In this document: piece after piece, positions 43,532 to 52,999 of the stretch
Layout of the letters: each line of letters starts with the position of its first letter
How positions within the stretch are numbered: position 1 is the stretch's first letter
Assembly: GCF_001293645.1 (NCBI RefSeq)
Contig: NZ_LBMD01000017.1
Coordinates: 1 to 64,000 of the forward strand
DNA length: 64,000 bases
Direction: 5' to 3'
Origin: Bacillus sp. CHD6a
GTDB lineage: Bacteria > Bacillota > Bacilli > Bacillales > Bacillaceae_I
Notes under the pieces: model-generated
Told to the model about the DNA's origin: nothing
Seen by the model: only the letters and a program-made list of their open reading frames with translations
The model's database searches: none
Made by a program: the position numbers and the translations under genes

Positions 43532-44812
43532 ATGGATCCAAACCAATATAATTTGCATATGGAAACACGACTTGAACGGATAAAGCAACGAGTCAAGGGT
43601 AAAAAGTCCGGAACCTATTCAAATGACGAATGGAGTGGGTGGGTGCAACAAATAGAGAACGAGAGAGGGCTACGGATGATGAATACCGTTCTTTTTCTCC
43701 TGCTGTCTGCATCCTTCTTTTTAGGATCTACTCCGTTAATTTTCCTTTTTTTCTCTATATTGGCTTATATGTGGGGGAACTTTTACTATCTCACCCATGT
43801 GGCCAAAAAGCTTGAGATCCACATACTCGAAGAGAAGTTAAAGCTGTTCAATGAAGATGAGGGGATGTTAAGACTTAGAATCACTCACAACAGTTTGCTT
43901 CCGATATTTTTCGGAAGGCTTAGAGTGGGAACGGACAAAAACATACTGTTTCAACATGGGGAAGAGCAAATACATATGAACCAGTTACATTTTAATTTTC
44001 ACCAAGTTGGGCGGAGTCACTGGGAGGTCATCCTTCCTTTTACGGCTGTGAAAAGAGGCGTGGCTCAGCTCCGACTGTTCGATATGGAAATTGATTCTTT
44101 CTTTGGATGGGGAAAAGTATACCTTCAGACAAGAGACAAAATGGAGTTTGAGGTCATCGTATATCCGAGAAGCGAGAAGGTAGCGGGGTTTGAAAAAATC
44201 TTTCCAAAGAAGCAAGGAGAGCAGCCGAGTAGAAGTTCCCTGTTTGAAGAGAAAAGCAGAGTACTTGGTACAAGGAATTATGTACCTGGTGATCCTTTCG
44301 GAAACATTCATTGGAAGGCCACGGCTAGAATGAACAGCCTGCAGTCCAAAGTGTACGATCGGACTACCCAACTATCGTGGCTTTTTGTCATCGATATCAG
44401 TACCAGCAACTTTGAGGACAAAATGCGTGGCATAGCATTTCTCCTACACTATGCGACGAAGCACAACATTTCCTTCTCGATACTGGTGAATATTAAGAAA
44501 CTCGGGATTCCATCGTATATTGTGATGAATTCAGGGGAGGGCAAGCAACAACTGTACGCTGGAATGATGCTTTTAGCCCGGATCAAGGTGGAGAACGTAA
44601 TGATTCCATCCATGACGTTTGGACAAATTCTACACCAGCATGCAGTAAGGCATCCTTATGTAATTGCATGTGCGGAGCAAGTGGTGATAGAGACGTGGAA
44701 TTTACCTGCTTCTACGGAGGGATTTGCTTTGGAGTCTATGGGCGATGGTGTGAAGCTGATGAAACTGCGGGAAGGCATGAAGCAACAGGGAATTTTTATG
44801 AAGCATGCTTAA
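43532..44812 (+). CDS. DUF58 domain protein
   Basis: 426 residues. Two hydrophobic segments (MNTVLFLLLSASFFLGSTPLIFLFFSILAYMWG, about 51-85) anchor a long soluble part. The DUF58 hallmark RVLGTRNYVPGDPFGNIHWKATARMNSLQSKVYD is at about 250-282, followed by a VWA-like strand LSWLFVIDISTS. DUF58 proteins often pair with MoxR ATPases and transglutaminase proteins; neither is here. It sits between the two-component genes and the ABC exporter, where B. subtilis has no such gene. AAAAGGAGG precedes the ATG. Confidence 0.85.
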   Translation: MDPNQYNLHMETRLERIKQRVKGKKSGTYSNDEWSGWVQQIENERGLRMMNTVLFLLLSASFFLGSTPLIFLFFSILAYMWGNFYYLTHVAKKLEIHILEEKLKLFNEDEGMLRLRITHNSLLPIFFGRLRVGTDKNILFQHGEEQIHMNQLHFNFHQVGRSHWEVILPFTAVKRGVAQLRLFDMEIDSFFGWGKVYLQTRDKMEFEVIVYPRSEKVAGFEKIFPKKQGEQPSRSSLFEEKSRVLGTRNYVPGDPFGNIHWKATARMNSLQSKVYDRTTQLSWLFVIDISTSNFEDKMRGIAFLLHYATKHNISFSILVNIKKLGIPSYIVMNSGEGKQQLYAGMMLLARIKVENVMIPSMTFGQILHQHAVRHPYVIACAEQVVIETWNLPASTEGFALESMGDGVKLMKLREGMKQQGIFMKHA

Positions 44813-44839
44813 AGCTCGAAAATTTATTCGGGCTTTTTT
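44812..44839 (+). terminator. terminator after the DUF58 gene
   Basis: AAGCTCGAA / TTCGGGCTT stem, then six T's, immediately after the stop codon. It separates the DUF58 gene from the ABC genes. Confidence 0.8.
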
Positions 44840-44840
44840 G

Positions 44841-44942
44841 TCGTCTAGACTTGTCTAAACGCCCGAAGGCCAAGAGAGTCCATCCGTTCTGTCTAATAGA
44901 AATCCGTCCGCCACAAAAAATGACTAAAGTCACCCCTGCCTC
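44841..44942 (+). repeat. diverged dispersed repeat, copy 2
   Basis: TTGTCTAAACGCCCGAAGG, CCATCCGTTCTGTCTAATAG and CAAAAAATGACTAAAGTCAC match copy 1 at 43387-43520 in order. It fills the gap before the ABC exporter operon. Confidence 0.5.
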
Positions 44943-45022
44943 CCGCAAACTAATGACCTTCTTCAGGTTAATTTGCCCCAAGACGATAGTATAGTAGAAG
45001 TAACAAAGGGGGCCGCGAAAAC

Positions 45023-45955
45023 ATGCTAGAAGCCATTCAACTAACAAAAATATTCAAAAACACGCAAGCCGTTAAAGGCGTAAATTTATATCTGGAGAAA
45101 GGGGAGACAGTGGGGCTGCTTGGGCCTAACGGGGCCGGAAAATCCACTACTATCTCTATGCTTTCCTCCCTTGTGCAGCCCACAAGCGGGGACGTACTCC
45201 TGAAGGGGGAAAGTGTCAAAGAACAACCGCAACACCTCAGAGAAATTCTCGGTGTCGTACCGCAAGAGATCGCCGTATTTCCGGAACTAACAGCCTATGA
45301 AAATATGAGCTTTTTCGGAAAGATATACAAACTGCCCAAAAGTGAGATAAAGCAGCGTATTGAAGAAGTTCTTACGTTAGTTGGTCTCGAACAACGCCAA
45401 AAAGAATCGGTAAAGCAATTTTCCGGAGGGATGAAGCGCCGTCTTAATATTGCGGTTGCCTTACTCCACCGGCCCGAAATCCTCATTATGGATGAACCGA
45501 CTGTCGGTATCGATCCACAATCTAGGAATTACATCCTTGAAACAGTAAAAAAGCTAAACGAAGAAAAAGGAATTACCGTACTCTATACAAGTCATTACAT
45601 GGAGGAAGTGGAGTTTCTTTGTCAGAGGCTCTATATCATGGACCGCGGGGAAGTGATAGCCTCTGGGACAAAAGATGAAGTGAAGAATATCCTTTCCTCG
45701 GAACATACCATTGAGGTCGAAGTGGAAAAGGTCCATCCGGCATTCATTGAAAAGTTGGAGTCCATCCCCGCCATATCATCCGTAACCACCTTGGATAAGA
45801 AAATCATCCTATTGGCTCCAAAGAAAATCAACCTTTTAGAAGATGTCTTTGATGCAGCCAAACAAACAGACAGTCCGCTAAAAGGAATACAAATTAAAGC
45901 GCCGACCCTTGAGGATGTCTTTTTGCATCTGACAGGTCGCAAGCTTCGAGATTAG
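45023..45955 (+). CDS. ABC exporter ATP-binding protein (LnrL-like)
   Basis: 310 residues. Walker A GPNGAGKS (34-41), signature QFSGGMKRR, Walker B ILIMDEPTVGID and the switch His in YTSHYMEEVE are all present. The C-terminal extension of about 90 residues (AFIEKLESIPAISSVTTLDKK ... APTLEDVFLHLTGRKLRD) is typical of drug or antibiotic-resistance ABC-2 systems. AAAGGGGGC precedes the ATG. First gene of a three-gene operon with two permeases; resembles B. subtilis LnrL of the linearmycin resistance exporter. Confidence 0.93.
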   Translation: MLEAIQLTKIFKNTQAVKGVNLYLEKGETVGLLGPNGAGKSTTISMLSSLVQPTSGDVLLKGESVKEQPQHLREILGVVPQEIAVFPELTAYENMSFFGKIYKLPKSEIKQRIEEVLTLVGLEQRQKESVKQFSGGMKRRLNIAVALLHRPEILIMDEPTVGIDPQSRNYILETVKKLNEEKGITVLYTSHYMEEVEFLCQRLYIMDRGEVIASGTKDEVKNILSSEHTIEVEVEKVHPAFIEKLESIPAISSVTTLDKKIILLAPKKINLLEDVFDAAKQTDSPLKGIQIKAPTLEDVFLHLTGRKLRD

Positions 45956-45967
45956 GGGGGCGCCAAT

Positions 45968-47230
45968 ATGTTAAGTGCATTTATTAAAAAAGACCTCCTT
46001 CATTTGCTACGAGATAAAAAAGAAGTCCTGATATTGCTTGCGATGCCTTTTGTATTAATTACAATCCTTGGTTTTGCTTTAGGAAGCAACTCTAGTGAAG
46101 AAATCACCCTTAATGCGCAAGTAGCGGTGCTAGACCAAGGAGATCTTCAAACAGATTTAGAAAAGTTTAATGAATGGATGCTGTCAGAAAACATTCCTGA
46201 GGAAGCCAGAACGCAGATTTTAGAAGCAGCCGAACAGACCTCGTTGCCCGAATTACTAGTAGATACTGTAATGAAAGAGGAGCTTCAAGATTTGCTAAAA
46301 GTAAAAGAAGAAACAGACCTGGATACGACTTTGAATAATGACGAATATGCTGGGGTCTTGCAATTTCCAGAAGGTCTTCGCCTTGAAACATGGAAAGGAC
46401 AATTCTTTAAACAGGAAACAACCAAAGATCTACAGCTCTACCTAAACGAAGACAAGGGATTGGAAGCTAGTGTCATCTCAGATGTGGTCGAAGATTTTAC
46501 AAATCAGATGCGGCTGCAAACGGTGTTGACGCAAGAGGCACAGCAATCAAACCAAGCTCCACCGGATTTTAAATCAATAGCCCAGGTCACAAGTGAAACT
46601 GTAACAGTGGACGGCAAGGTGCCGGTGAATTCTTTTGGTTATTTTGCAGTTGGAATGAGTACGATGTTTGCTTTATATGTCGTGTCCTTTGTCGCTGGCT
46701 ATGCTTATTCCGAAAAAGCCACTTTTGTGTATGATCGAATCCTGCTCACCAATACAAATCCCTGGATGTACGCGTCTAGCAAGTGGTTTTCCGCCGTATT
46801 GATATGCTTTCTTCAATTGTGTGCGTTATACGGGTTGGCGGCAATAATTTACCAGGTGATCTGGTCGGATATTCTTGCTTTCCTCACCATTACACTGTTC
46901 TTCAGCTTTGTGGTAGGCTCGATGGCAGTGCTGATCACCGCCTTGAATTACCGTTTTGAAACACAACGGGTATCCACGATGTTTTCAGGATTTCTGGTCA
47001 GTGTGTTTGCATTCTTGGGCGGAAGTTTTGTTCCTTGGAATGAGGTGTCCGACACCATGCTTACGATTGCATCCTACACACCGAATGGTGCCGCGTTGCA
47101 AGGTTATTTGAAAATATTAAGTGGTGGAGAGTTGTCGCAAGTGACTAGTAACCTTTTCCGTCTTGTAGTGGTGAGCATTGCCCTCCTCCTAATAGCCATT
47201 CCTATTTTTCCTAAAAGGAGGTTGATTTAA
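45968..47230 (+). CDS. ABC-2 exporter permease (LnrM-like)
   Basis: 420 residues. An N-terminal membrane segment (VLILLAMPFVLITILGFALG), a large outer domain of about 190 residues, then five C-terminal membrane segments including FGYFAVGMSTMFALYVVSFVAGYAYSEKATFVYDRIL and FAFLGGSFVPWNEVSDTM. This is the ABC2_membrane_3 layout. GGGGGGCG lies before the ATG; the next gene begins directly at its stop. Probable heterodimer partner of the following permease. Confidence 0.9.
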   Translation: MLSAFIKKDLLHLLRDKKEVLILLAMPFVLITILGFALGSNSSEEITLNAQVAVLDQGDLQTDLEKFNEWMLSENIPEEARTQILEAAEQTSLPELLVDTVMKEELQDLLKVKEETDLDTTLNNDEYAGVLQFPEGLRLETWKGQFFKQETTKDLQLYLNEDKGLEASVISDVVEDFTNQMRLQTVLTQEAQQSNQAPPDFKSIAQVTSETVTVDGKVPVNSFGYFAVGMSTMFALYVVSFVAGYAYSEKATFVYDRILLTNTNPWMYASSKWFSAVLICFLQLCALYGLAAIIYQVIWSDILAFLTITLFFSFVVGSMAVLITALNYRFETQRVSTMFSGFLVSVFAFLGGSFVPWNEVSDTMLTIASYTPNGAALQGYLKILSGGELSQVTSNLFRLVVVSIALLLIAIPIFPKRRLI

Positions 47231-48334
47231 ATGAGGGCGATCTTAATTAACCATTTTCAACATTTGAGAAGACAGCCATTTGCTGTTATTGGCATGATAG
47301 TTTTAACATTTGTTTTTGCACTAGCACTTGGACAGGTGAATCATACCGAACCGGTAGAGCTCCCTGTATTTTCAACCACCCTTTCTGAGGCGGAACAAGT
47401 AGAACTGATTCAGGCGCTGAATGTCAAAGCGGAGAATACCATCTTTGTTTCAGAAAAAGAATCCGCCATAATGGCTAAACTTGAAAAAGGCACCATCGAC
47501 ATGGCACTGCAATTAGAGCAGGATAGCTACAAACTTTATCTTAATGCCACCACTCCCAACACCTCCTTAATAGAGGCTCATGTTACCAACGTGTTGCAGT
47601 CAGAGCAGACACTTTCCGACGCAGCTCAGAGACTGGATGTGCCAAAGGATGAATTGAGGGGAAAAATAAATGAAAGCCGCGGTTTGTTTACAGTTTCCGA
47701 AAAATCATTTAAAGAGAGTGAATTCATCTATGATGCCTCTCTGCAGGCTTTGTTCGGATTCTCACTTTTCTTTGTCATCTTTACTGTTACCTTCACGGTA
47801 AGTACTATTTTGGAGCAAAAGAGAAACGGAATGTGGAACAGGATGATCTTGTCTCCCTTAACGAAAGTACAACTGTACTTGGGGCATGTTAGCTTCAGCT
47901 TTATACTTGGGTACGCGCAGTTGGCCTTAGTTTTCTCCTTTTTCCACTTCGTATTGGGAGTGGAACTCAAAGGAGGATACCCCATGATACTCTTAGTGAT
48001 CATCCCATTTTTGTTTGCAATTGTGTCCCTTGGAATACTGATTAGCGCAATTGCTACCAATCCGAGGCAATTAGATGCCGTCATTCCCTTAATTTCAGTG
48101 AGTATGGCCATGATCGGGGGCGCCTACTGGCCACTTGAAATCGTTCAGTCTGAGGTTTTGCTCACCTTGTCTAAACTGATTCCGATAACATACGGGATGG
48201 AGATGCTAAAAGGTGCAACGATCTTGGATTGGTCTTTATCTCAATTCTTGCTTCCTGCTTCCGTATTATTTTGCATGGGTGTCCTCTTTATGGGAATTGG
48301 ATTAAACCTGATGGAGCGGAAAGCAACGGTGTGA
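47231..48334 (+). CDS. ABC-2 exporter permease (LnrN-like)
   Basis: 367 residues, same architecture as its neighbour: membrane segment at about 17-34, outer domain to about 170, then five to six segments (ALFGFSLFFVIFTVTFTVSTILEQKRNGMWNRMILSP ... LISVSMAMIGGAYWPLEIV). The EQKRNGMWNRMILSP loop is the conserved coupling-helix region. AGGAGG overlaps the end of the preceding gene. With the ATPase it should form an exporter for amphiphilic antibiotics; the substrate is not shown by sequence. Confidence 0.9.
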   Translation: MRAILINHFQHLRRQPFAVIGMIVLTFVFALALGQVNHTEPVELPVFSTTLSEAEQVELIQALNVKAENTIFVSEKESAIMAKLEKGTIDMALQLEQDSYKLYLNATTPNTSLIEAHVTNVLQSEQTLSDAAQRLDVPKDELRGKINESRGLFTVSEKSFKESEFIYDASLQALFGFSLFFVIFTVTFTVSTILEQKRNGMWNRMILSPLTKVQLYLGHVSFSFILGYAQLALVFSFFHFVLGVELKGGYPMILLVIIPFLFAIVSLGILISAIATNPRQLDAVIPLISVSMAMIGGAYWPLEIVQSEVLLTLSKLIPITYGMEMLKGATILDWSLSQFLLPASVLFCMGVLFMGIGLNLMERKATV

Positions 48335-48368
48335 ATTTTTCGAAAAATACTGACTTCTCCTTTGTTTC

Positions 48369-48395
48369 TTAACATTTAACATTGTATGACGATAA
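48369..48395 (+). promoter_or_regulatory. possible SigD promoter of the chemoreceptor
   Basis: TTAA (48369-48372), 15-bp spacer, GACGATAA (48388-48395) approximates TAAA-N15-GCCGATAT. Motility-sigma control would fit a chemoreceptor gene. One base differs at -35 and two at -10. Confidence 0.5.
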
Positions 48396-48429
48396 AATGA
48401 TTATCTGTTAAAACAAAGGAGTTAAATAC

Positions 48430-50418
48430 ATGTTTACATCATTACGAGGCAAACTGGTTATGTCATTTTTACTACTAATATTTTTAATCATTGCCAGTGT
48501 AGGCGTCATCACATATAGTCAAGCAAAGCAAAAAATTGATCATGACGTCGTGCAAAACGCAGAAGTTGCAATGGAAGATTTGGAAGAGACTATTCATATC
48601 TACTTAGATAACTATTCCAAAGTACTTAATTCCTTTGGGAGCACCTCATTAGTGGATAACTTTATAATTGAAAGGTCCGCGGAAAATGAAGCGACCATGT
48701 TACAAGGTTTCGATCAGATATTAGGAAATTTTCCTGACATGCAGTTTATTTACTTAGCAACGCAGGACAAAAAATTCTATTCTTCACCTGACTCGGAACT
48801 TCCCTCAGATTTCGATCCGACAACACGAACATGGTATATAAAGGCTATGCAGAGCCCGGGTGAGGTTATCTATACAGATGTCTATGAGGATACGAGTACA
48901 GGGGAACCAGTCATCACCTTAGCAAAAGCTGTAAAAGGAGATGGAATTGTGCAGGGGGTGCTGGCCACAGATATTAATGTTTCTGCCCTGGAAGAGCTGG
49001 TTGCCAAAAAACAACTTGGAAATGGGGGATACAGCATTCTTTTGGACAATAATGGTGTTGCATTAGTTCATCCTACCTTAACCGGGGAAAATCTATTGGA
49101 TATGGACCTTCCGTTTATTGATAATATTTACAAAGAGGAAGCGCAAGGCGTTCAACGGTATACATTCGAAGGAGATAAACGAGTACTAGCTTTTAGTACC
49201 ATTGATGAAACGGGTTGGAAAATTGGAGGTGTCTTCCTAGAGAAAAACATGCTTCAATTGGCTAATAGCATTCTAAAAACCATCCTTATTGTGGGATTGC
49301 TTGCTCTAGTGTTGGCAACTATATCTACCATTCTATTAGCACGATATATCACCCAGCCTATCCTACGATTAAATGCAGAGGTTACAAAAGTTGCAGATGG
49401 AGATCTGACAGGTGATATTGAAGTAAAGTCTAAAGATGAAATTGGCGTGTTGGCTGCGTCCTTCCACACCATGCTTGTTAACATGCGCGAGATGATTGGA
49501 ACGGTGGCGGATTCTTCTCAAAAAGTGAAGGCGTCTGTGGAAGACATGAGCGCTGTGACGGAAGAAGTTTCTGCAACAAGCGAAGAGATGAACCGTGCAA
49601 TTGAGGAGCTTTCAAAAGGTGCAGTCCAGCAGGCAACCGATCTAGAGGGAACAAGCGCCCGTACTCAGAACCTGGCGGATAATATCGAGGATGTCTTATC
49701 CAAGCAAGATGACCTTGAAGCACTTTCTGGACAAATCATTTCCGCTAACGAGACGGGTGTGCGAAAGCTCGAAGTACTTCAGAACCACACAAATGAATCA
49801 ACGGAAATTGTGACACGCCTTAATGGATTGATGTCCCAGTTTACAGAAAAGATTAAAAGTATTGAAGAAATCACGCTTACCATCAATGAGATTTCTAATC
49901 AAACAAACCTGTTGGCGTTAAATGCAAGCATTGAAGCGGCACGCGCCGGTGAACACGGCCGTGGGTTTGCGGTGGTGGCAACGGAAGTAAGAAAGCTTGC
50001 CGAACAAACAGCAGACTCGACCCAGCACATTAAAGAGACCATTTCCAGCATTCAAGAAGAGTCCAAGGTGATTTTGGAAGAGATGGAGAGAACGAACAAT
50101 ATCTCTAGCGAACAAAGCCTTGCTGTAACGGAAACCGGCGAATCATTCGGAGAAATCGCGACCAATATCCGCTCTATTATTGGATTCATTGAAAACATTA
50201 TGACCAACATGAATGCCATGAATGAGTCAAAAGAAGAAGTGCTCGCTTCTGTTCAAAGCATCTCTGCCATTGCCGAGCAGTCTGCTGCGGGTACGGAAGA
50301 AATTGCGGCATCCACAGACGAGCAAGTGAAGGCAATTAGCAGTATTGCTTATTCAGCCGAGGAACTGCTTGCCATGAGTGAGAACTTGAGTGAGCTGATA
50401 AAGAAATTTAAGTTGTAG
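48430..50418 (+). CDS. methyl-accepting chemotaxis protein with dCache sensor
   Basis: 662 residues. Membrane segments lie at about 10-30 and 282-305. Between them is a double-Cache sensor; [23 protein letters not shown] is the ligand-pocket signature for amino-acid-type ligands. HAMP domain: [28 protein letters not shown]. The signalling tip is [36 protein letters not shown]. It resembles the McpA/B/TlpA group of B. subtilis. ATG 48430 follows AAAGGAG. It ends at a strong terminator and is monocistronic. Confidence 0.94.
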   Translation: MFTSLRGKLVMSFLLLIFLIIASVGVITYSQAKQKIDHDVVQNAEVAMEDLEETIHIYLDNYSKVLNSFGSTSLVDNFIIERSAENEATMLQGFDQILGNFPDMQFIYLATQDKKFYSSPDSELPSDFDPTTRTWYIKAMQSPGEVIYTDVYEDTSTGEPVITLAKAVKGDGIVQGVLATDINVSALEELVAKKQLGNGGYSILLDNNGVALVHPTLTGENLLDMDLPFIDNIYKEEAQGVQRYTFEGDKRVLAFSTIDETGWKIGGVFLEKNMLQLANSILKTILIVGLLALVLATISTILLARYITQPILRLNAEVTKVADGDLTGDIEVKSKDEIGVLAASFHTMLVNMREMIGTVADSSQKVKASVEDMSAVTEEVSATSEEMNRAIEELSKGAVQQATDLEGTSARTQNLADNIEDVLSKQDDLEALSGQIISANETGVRKLEVLQNHTNESTEIVTRLNGLMSQFTEKIKSIEEITLTINEISNQTNLLALNASIEAARAGEHGRGFAVVATEVRKLAEQTADSTQHIKETISSIQEESKVILEEMERTNNISSEQSLAVTETGESFGEIATNIRSIIGFIENIMTNMNAMNESKEEVLASVQSISAIAEQSAAGTEEIAASTDEQVKAISSIAYSAEELLAMSENLSELIKKFKL

Positions 50419-50430
50419 AATTTTGTTAGA

Positions 50431-50468
50431 CCCCGGCCAGGTGGATGATTAGATGGCCGGGGTTTTTT
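50431..50468 (+). terminator. terminator after the chemoreceptor
   Basis: CCCCGGCCA / TGGCCGGGG stem followed by six T's. Confidence 0.93.
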
Positions 50469-50548
50469 AGTTGTGTTGCAGAGCATGCGCCGCAGGTTTA
50501 GAAGCTGGGTTGTTAGGGTGGCCATGCATGCTTGCTGGTGGGTTTTTG

Positions 50549-50656
50549 TTGATATATTGCTAGATTTCTTGATATATCTCGAAATTTATTGATATGTGGG
50601 TGAGTTTTCTTGATATCATTCAATTTTTCTTGATAAATGCTTAAATTTATTGATAT
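50549..50656 (+). repeat. phased word array 3, TTGATAT every 20 bp
   Basis: TTGATAT (once TTGATAA) starts at 50549, 50569, 50589, 50610, 50630 and 50650: intervals 20, 20, 21, 20, 20. Spacers differ but usually end in (A)ATTT or TTTT before the next word. The 20-bp step rules out a constant reading frame. It lies between the chemoreceptor terminator and the promoter of the sigma operon. Confidence 0.88.
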
Positions 50657-50751
50657 CTACCTGGTTAGGAGGGAATCTTCGTTTTCCCAGCGTCTTTTTA
50701 AATCATTTTGCGCACCATATGCCCCACTTTTTTAAATTCTCCTATTTTACA

Positions 50752-50778
50752 TGGAACGTTTTCCAAAAGTCGCTTGTC
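50752..50778 (+). promoter_or_regulatory. possible ECF promoter of the sigma operon
   Basis: TGGAAC (50752-50757), 17-bp spacer, TGTC (50775-50778) followed by TAATAA. It resembles ECF autoregulatory promoters but is a weaker match than the other two in the window. Confidence 0.45.
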
Positions 50779-50805
50779 TAATAAAGGAAAGGAGGTCACA
50801 GCATA

Positions 50806-51336
50806 GTGAAAAGATTAAAATCATGGTTCAAACCGTCTACAAGTGGCCCGACATTTGAGTCACTAATTAAGAACGAGCAGGAAAAGCTATATAAAATAGC
50901 CTATGCCTATGTGAAAAACGAACAAGATGCTTTGGATGTGGTGCAAGAGGCCACTATCAACGCATATAAAGCGTTCCCGAAGCTTGAGAAATCGCAATAT
51001 TTTTCCACATGGATGACCCGAATCTTGATTAACACCGCTATCAATGAATTACGAAGAAAGAAAAAGATCACCTTCCTTGATATAGAAAAGCATGAACAGT
51101 CGGTCAAAGAAACACACCTGTCCATACATAAATTAGACCTTGCCGAAGTGCTGGAAAGGCTGAAACCGGAACAACGAAGCTTGCTGATGATGAAGTTCAC
51201 CTATGGGTACTCAATCAAAGAAATGGCGCAGATCTTAGAAAAGCCAGAAGGGACCATCAAGTCACAGCTACACCGGACGTTGGCCCAGGTGAAAGAGGAA
51301 CTCGAAGAAGGGGGAGAGAAATATGGAGAGGCTTAG
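50806..51336 (+). CDS. ECF sigma factor paired with DUF4179 protein
   Basis: 176 residues. Region 2: LYKIAYAYVKNEQDALDVVQEATINAYKAF, then YFSTWMTRILINTAINELRRKKK. Region 4: LKPEQRSLLMMKFTYGYSIKEMAQILEKPEGTIKSQLHRTLAQVKEEL. The N terminus has an extra basic stretch (KRLKSWFKPSTSG). Start is GTG 50806 with AAAGGAGGT upstream at a slightly long distance. It overlaps the DUF4179 gene by 14 bp, the usual arrangement of this sigma/anti-sigma class. Confidence 0.9.
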   Translation: MKRLKSWFKPSTSGPTFESLIKNEQEKLYKIAYAYVKNEQDALDVVQEATINAYKAFPKLEKSQYFSTWMTRILINTAINELRRKKKITFLDIEKHEQSVKETHLSIHKLDLAEVLERLKPEQRSLLMMKFTYGYSIKEMAQILEKPEGTIKSQLHRTLAQVKEELEEGGEKYGEA

Positions 51337-52621
51337 TCAGGAAATCAAATCCGAGTTTGAGGAAATCTATGTACCTACGAAAGAGCTTCAGGCAAGGGTG
51401 CAGAAAGCGTTGGAGATTGGACAGAAAAGAGAACGAAAGAAGTTCAATAGACTGCAATTGCTGAAGGTAAATTTTGCAGCGGTGTTGGTGGTCGGGATTA
51501 TTGCCGTGCTTGCACAGTCATTTTGGAATGCGCAGGAAAATACATCTGGTTCAGGTTATGAAGAGAGTATACTATTTCAACACGGAGATCATGGTATTAA
51601 ATTAGTTGCCCAAGAAGGAAAAACAACCGCACTAGGCTTGGAAGAGGAATACAATGGAATGACACTGAAGATAGAAGAGGCATATTTTGATGAAGGCCGT
51701 GTGGTAGTGGGGTACGAGGTTGAATCTGAGAAATCGAAAGAAGGAGCGGTGTCTTTGGATCTGTCTTTTAATGGAAAAAATCTTGTTGGATCTGCAGGAA
51801 GTTGGACTATTGGTGCAGACCAGGCCCACAAAAGTGTGTTCGTTTTCGAAGCAGAGGAACTTGCTGAAACCGGAACGTTCGAATTGGATGTTGAATTTAG
51901 AGAATATGATAAAACAAAAGCGGAATGGAATTGGCACTTCCAATTTGATTTGGACAAGGAGCCTGGATTGTTGGTAAAAGGTCTTGGAATTGAAAAAGAG
52001 CATGAGGGTAGCAGATTCAGAGTTTCCCTTTTAGAAGAAACGCCTTCTAAGCTCGAATTAACAACAAACATTCATTTACGTGATGAGATTAGCAATACGA
52101 TAACTGATAATATGTCGTTCGATTTAATAGTAGTGGGAGAACAATCAGATGGTTCTTTTATATCAAAAAGCTATTTCAGGAAGAGTGGTAACTGGGAATT
52201 TGCTGAACGAATGCAAAAAGGTAAGTCCTACAGATCGTTTTCTGAGTTTGCTCCGTTGCGCAAGGTGGATTCCTTTAAGGTAGTTCCGTATGTAATAGAT
52301 TACAATAAGGCAGTGACCCAGCCTTTAAAACAAGGGGCGGTCTTACCTTCGCAAAATGGAACCATACAGCTTGTTAGTATGACGAACAAAGAAAATAGAC
52401 TGGTACTGAAGGTAGAAAAGGGGAGGATTCCTACTGAACTAATTGGCCAAAATGTCCAATTGGAAGATAAGGATTATACCAGGTATAAGAGTGTATTTTA
52501 TAGAGAAAAAGGGAAGTACGTGGAACTGTACTTTGAGGTGGATGGTAAGAAGGAAGGCTTAAATATTGTCTACCAACCAGTGGAATATTTCTTTGAAGAT
52601 CTGGCCATTGAGATAGAATAG
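51323..52621 (+). CDS. DUF4179/DUF5643 anti-sigma-like membrane protein
   Basis: 432 residues: a cytoplasmic N terminus of about 45 residues (LSQEIKSEFEEIYVPTKELQARVQKAL), one membrane helix (LLKVNFAAVLVVGIIAVLAQSF, about 47-67) and an outer region. The DUF4179 pattern is visible in LEEEYNGMTLKIEEAYFDEGRVVVGYEVES, with later beta-rich repeats consistent with DUF5643. Co-translated with the sigma gene, so it is the likely anti-sigma factor. ATG 51323 lies behind GGGGGAGAG. Confidence 0.85.
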   Translation: MERLSQEIKSEFEEIYVPTKELQARVQKALEIGQKRERKKFNRLQLLKVNFAAVLVVGIIAVLAQSFWNAQENTSGSGYEESILFQHGDHGIKLVAQEGKTTALGLEEEYNGMTLKIEEAYFDEGRVVVGYEVESEKSKEGAVSLDLSFNGKNLVGSAGSWTIGADQAHKSVFVFEAEELAETGTFELDVEFREYDKTKAEWNWHFQFDLDKEPGLLVKGLGIEKEHEGSRFRVSLLEETPSKLELTTNIHLRDEISNTITDNMSFDLIVVGEQSDGSFISKSYFRKSGNWEFAERMQKGKSYRSFSEFAPLRKVDSFKVVPYVIDYNKAVTQPLKQGAVLPSQNGTIQLVSMTNKENRLVLKVEKGRIPTELIGQNVQLEDKDYTRYKSVFYREKGKYVELYFEVDGKKEGLNIVYQPVEYFFEDLAIEIE

Positions 52622-52622
52622 T

Positions 52623-52654
52623 AAAAAAGCGGCTGCCGATTCAGCCGCTTTTTT
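52623..52654 (+). terminator. terminator after the anti-sigma gene
   Basis: AAAAAAGCGGCTG / CAGCCGCTTTTTT, a 13-bp stem that includes the U tail. Confidence 0.93.
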
Positions 52655-52662
52655 GCTTCAAT

Positions 52663-52771
52663 AATGGATATATCCGTTTTACAATGGATAAAACAATTTT
52701 ACAATGGATATATTGAATTTACAGTTGATATATCCGTTTTACAATGGATAAATCGTCCGTTAGAATGGATA
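52663..52771 (+). repeat. phased word array 4, AATGGATA every 20 bp
   Basis: AATGGATA (once AGTTGATA) starts at 52663, 52683, 52703, 52723, 52743 and 52764: intervals 20, 20, 20, 20, 21. Most spacers end in TTTTAC or TTTAC. The word overlaps TTGATAT of array 3 in sense (G-A-T-A core). The array begins 9 bp after the terminator of the sigma/anti-sigma operon, so arrays 3 and 4 bracket that operon. Confidence 0.88.
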
Positions 52772-52999
52772 TCCTCGCAAATTCATCTCCGTGACAAAAG
52801 CCGCCATCAATAAACAATCCAAACTACAGTTATTTGAGTAAAATTACTCAACAAAAACCCACTAAAATACAATAATTATTACTATTTTCCTTTCTTTTAC
52901 CTCCACCCTAACAATCTGTGACTGCTTTACGAAATATCTCTGTGATTTCGACAAAATACTTCTAGTAGAAGAATATATTGGTATAAAACAAGGGGGATT

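Noticed and set aside
50549-52771. Arrays 3 and 4 as CRISPR arrays.
   Set aside because: Repeat words are only 7-8 bp with 12-13 bp spacers, and there are no cas genes. CRISPR repeats are 23 bp or longer with similar-size spacers.
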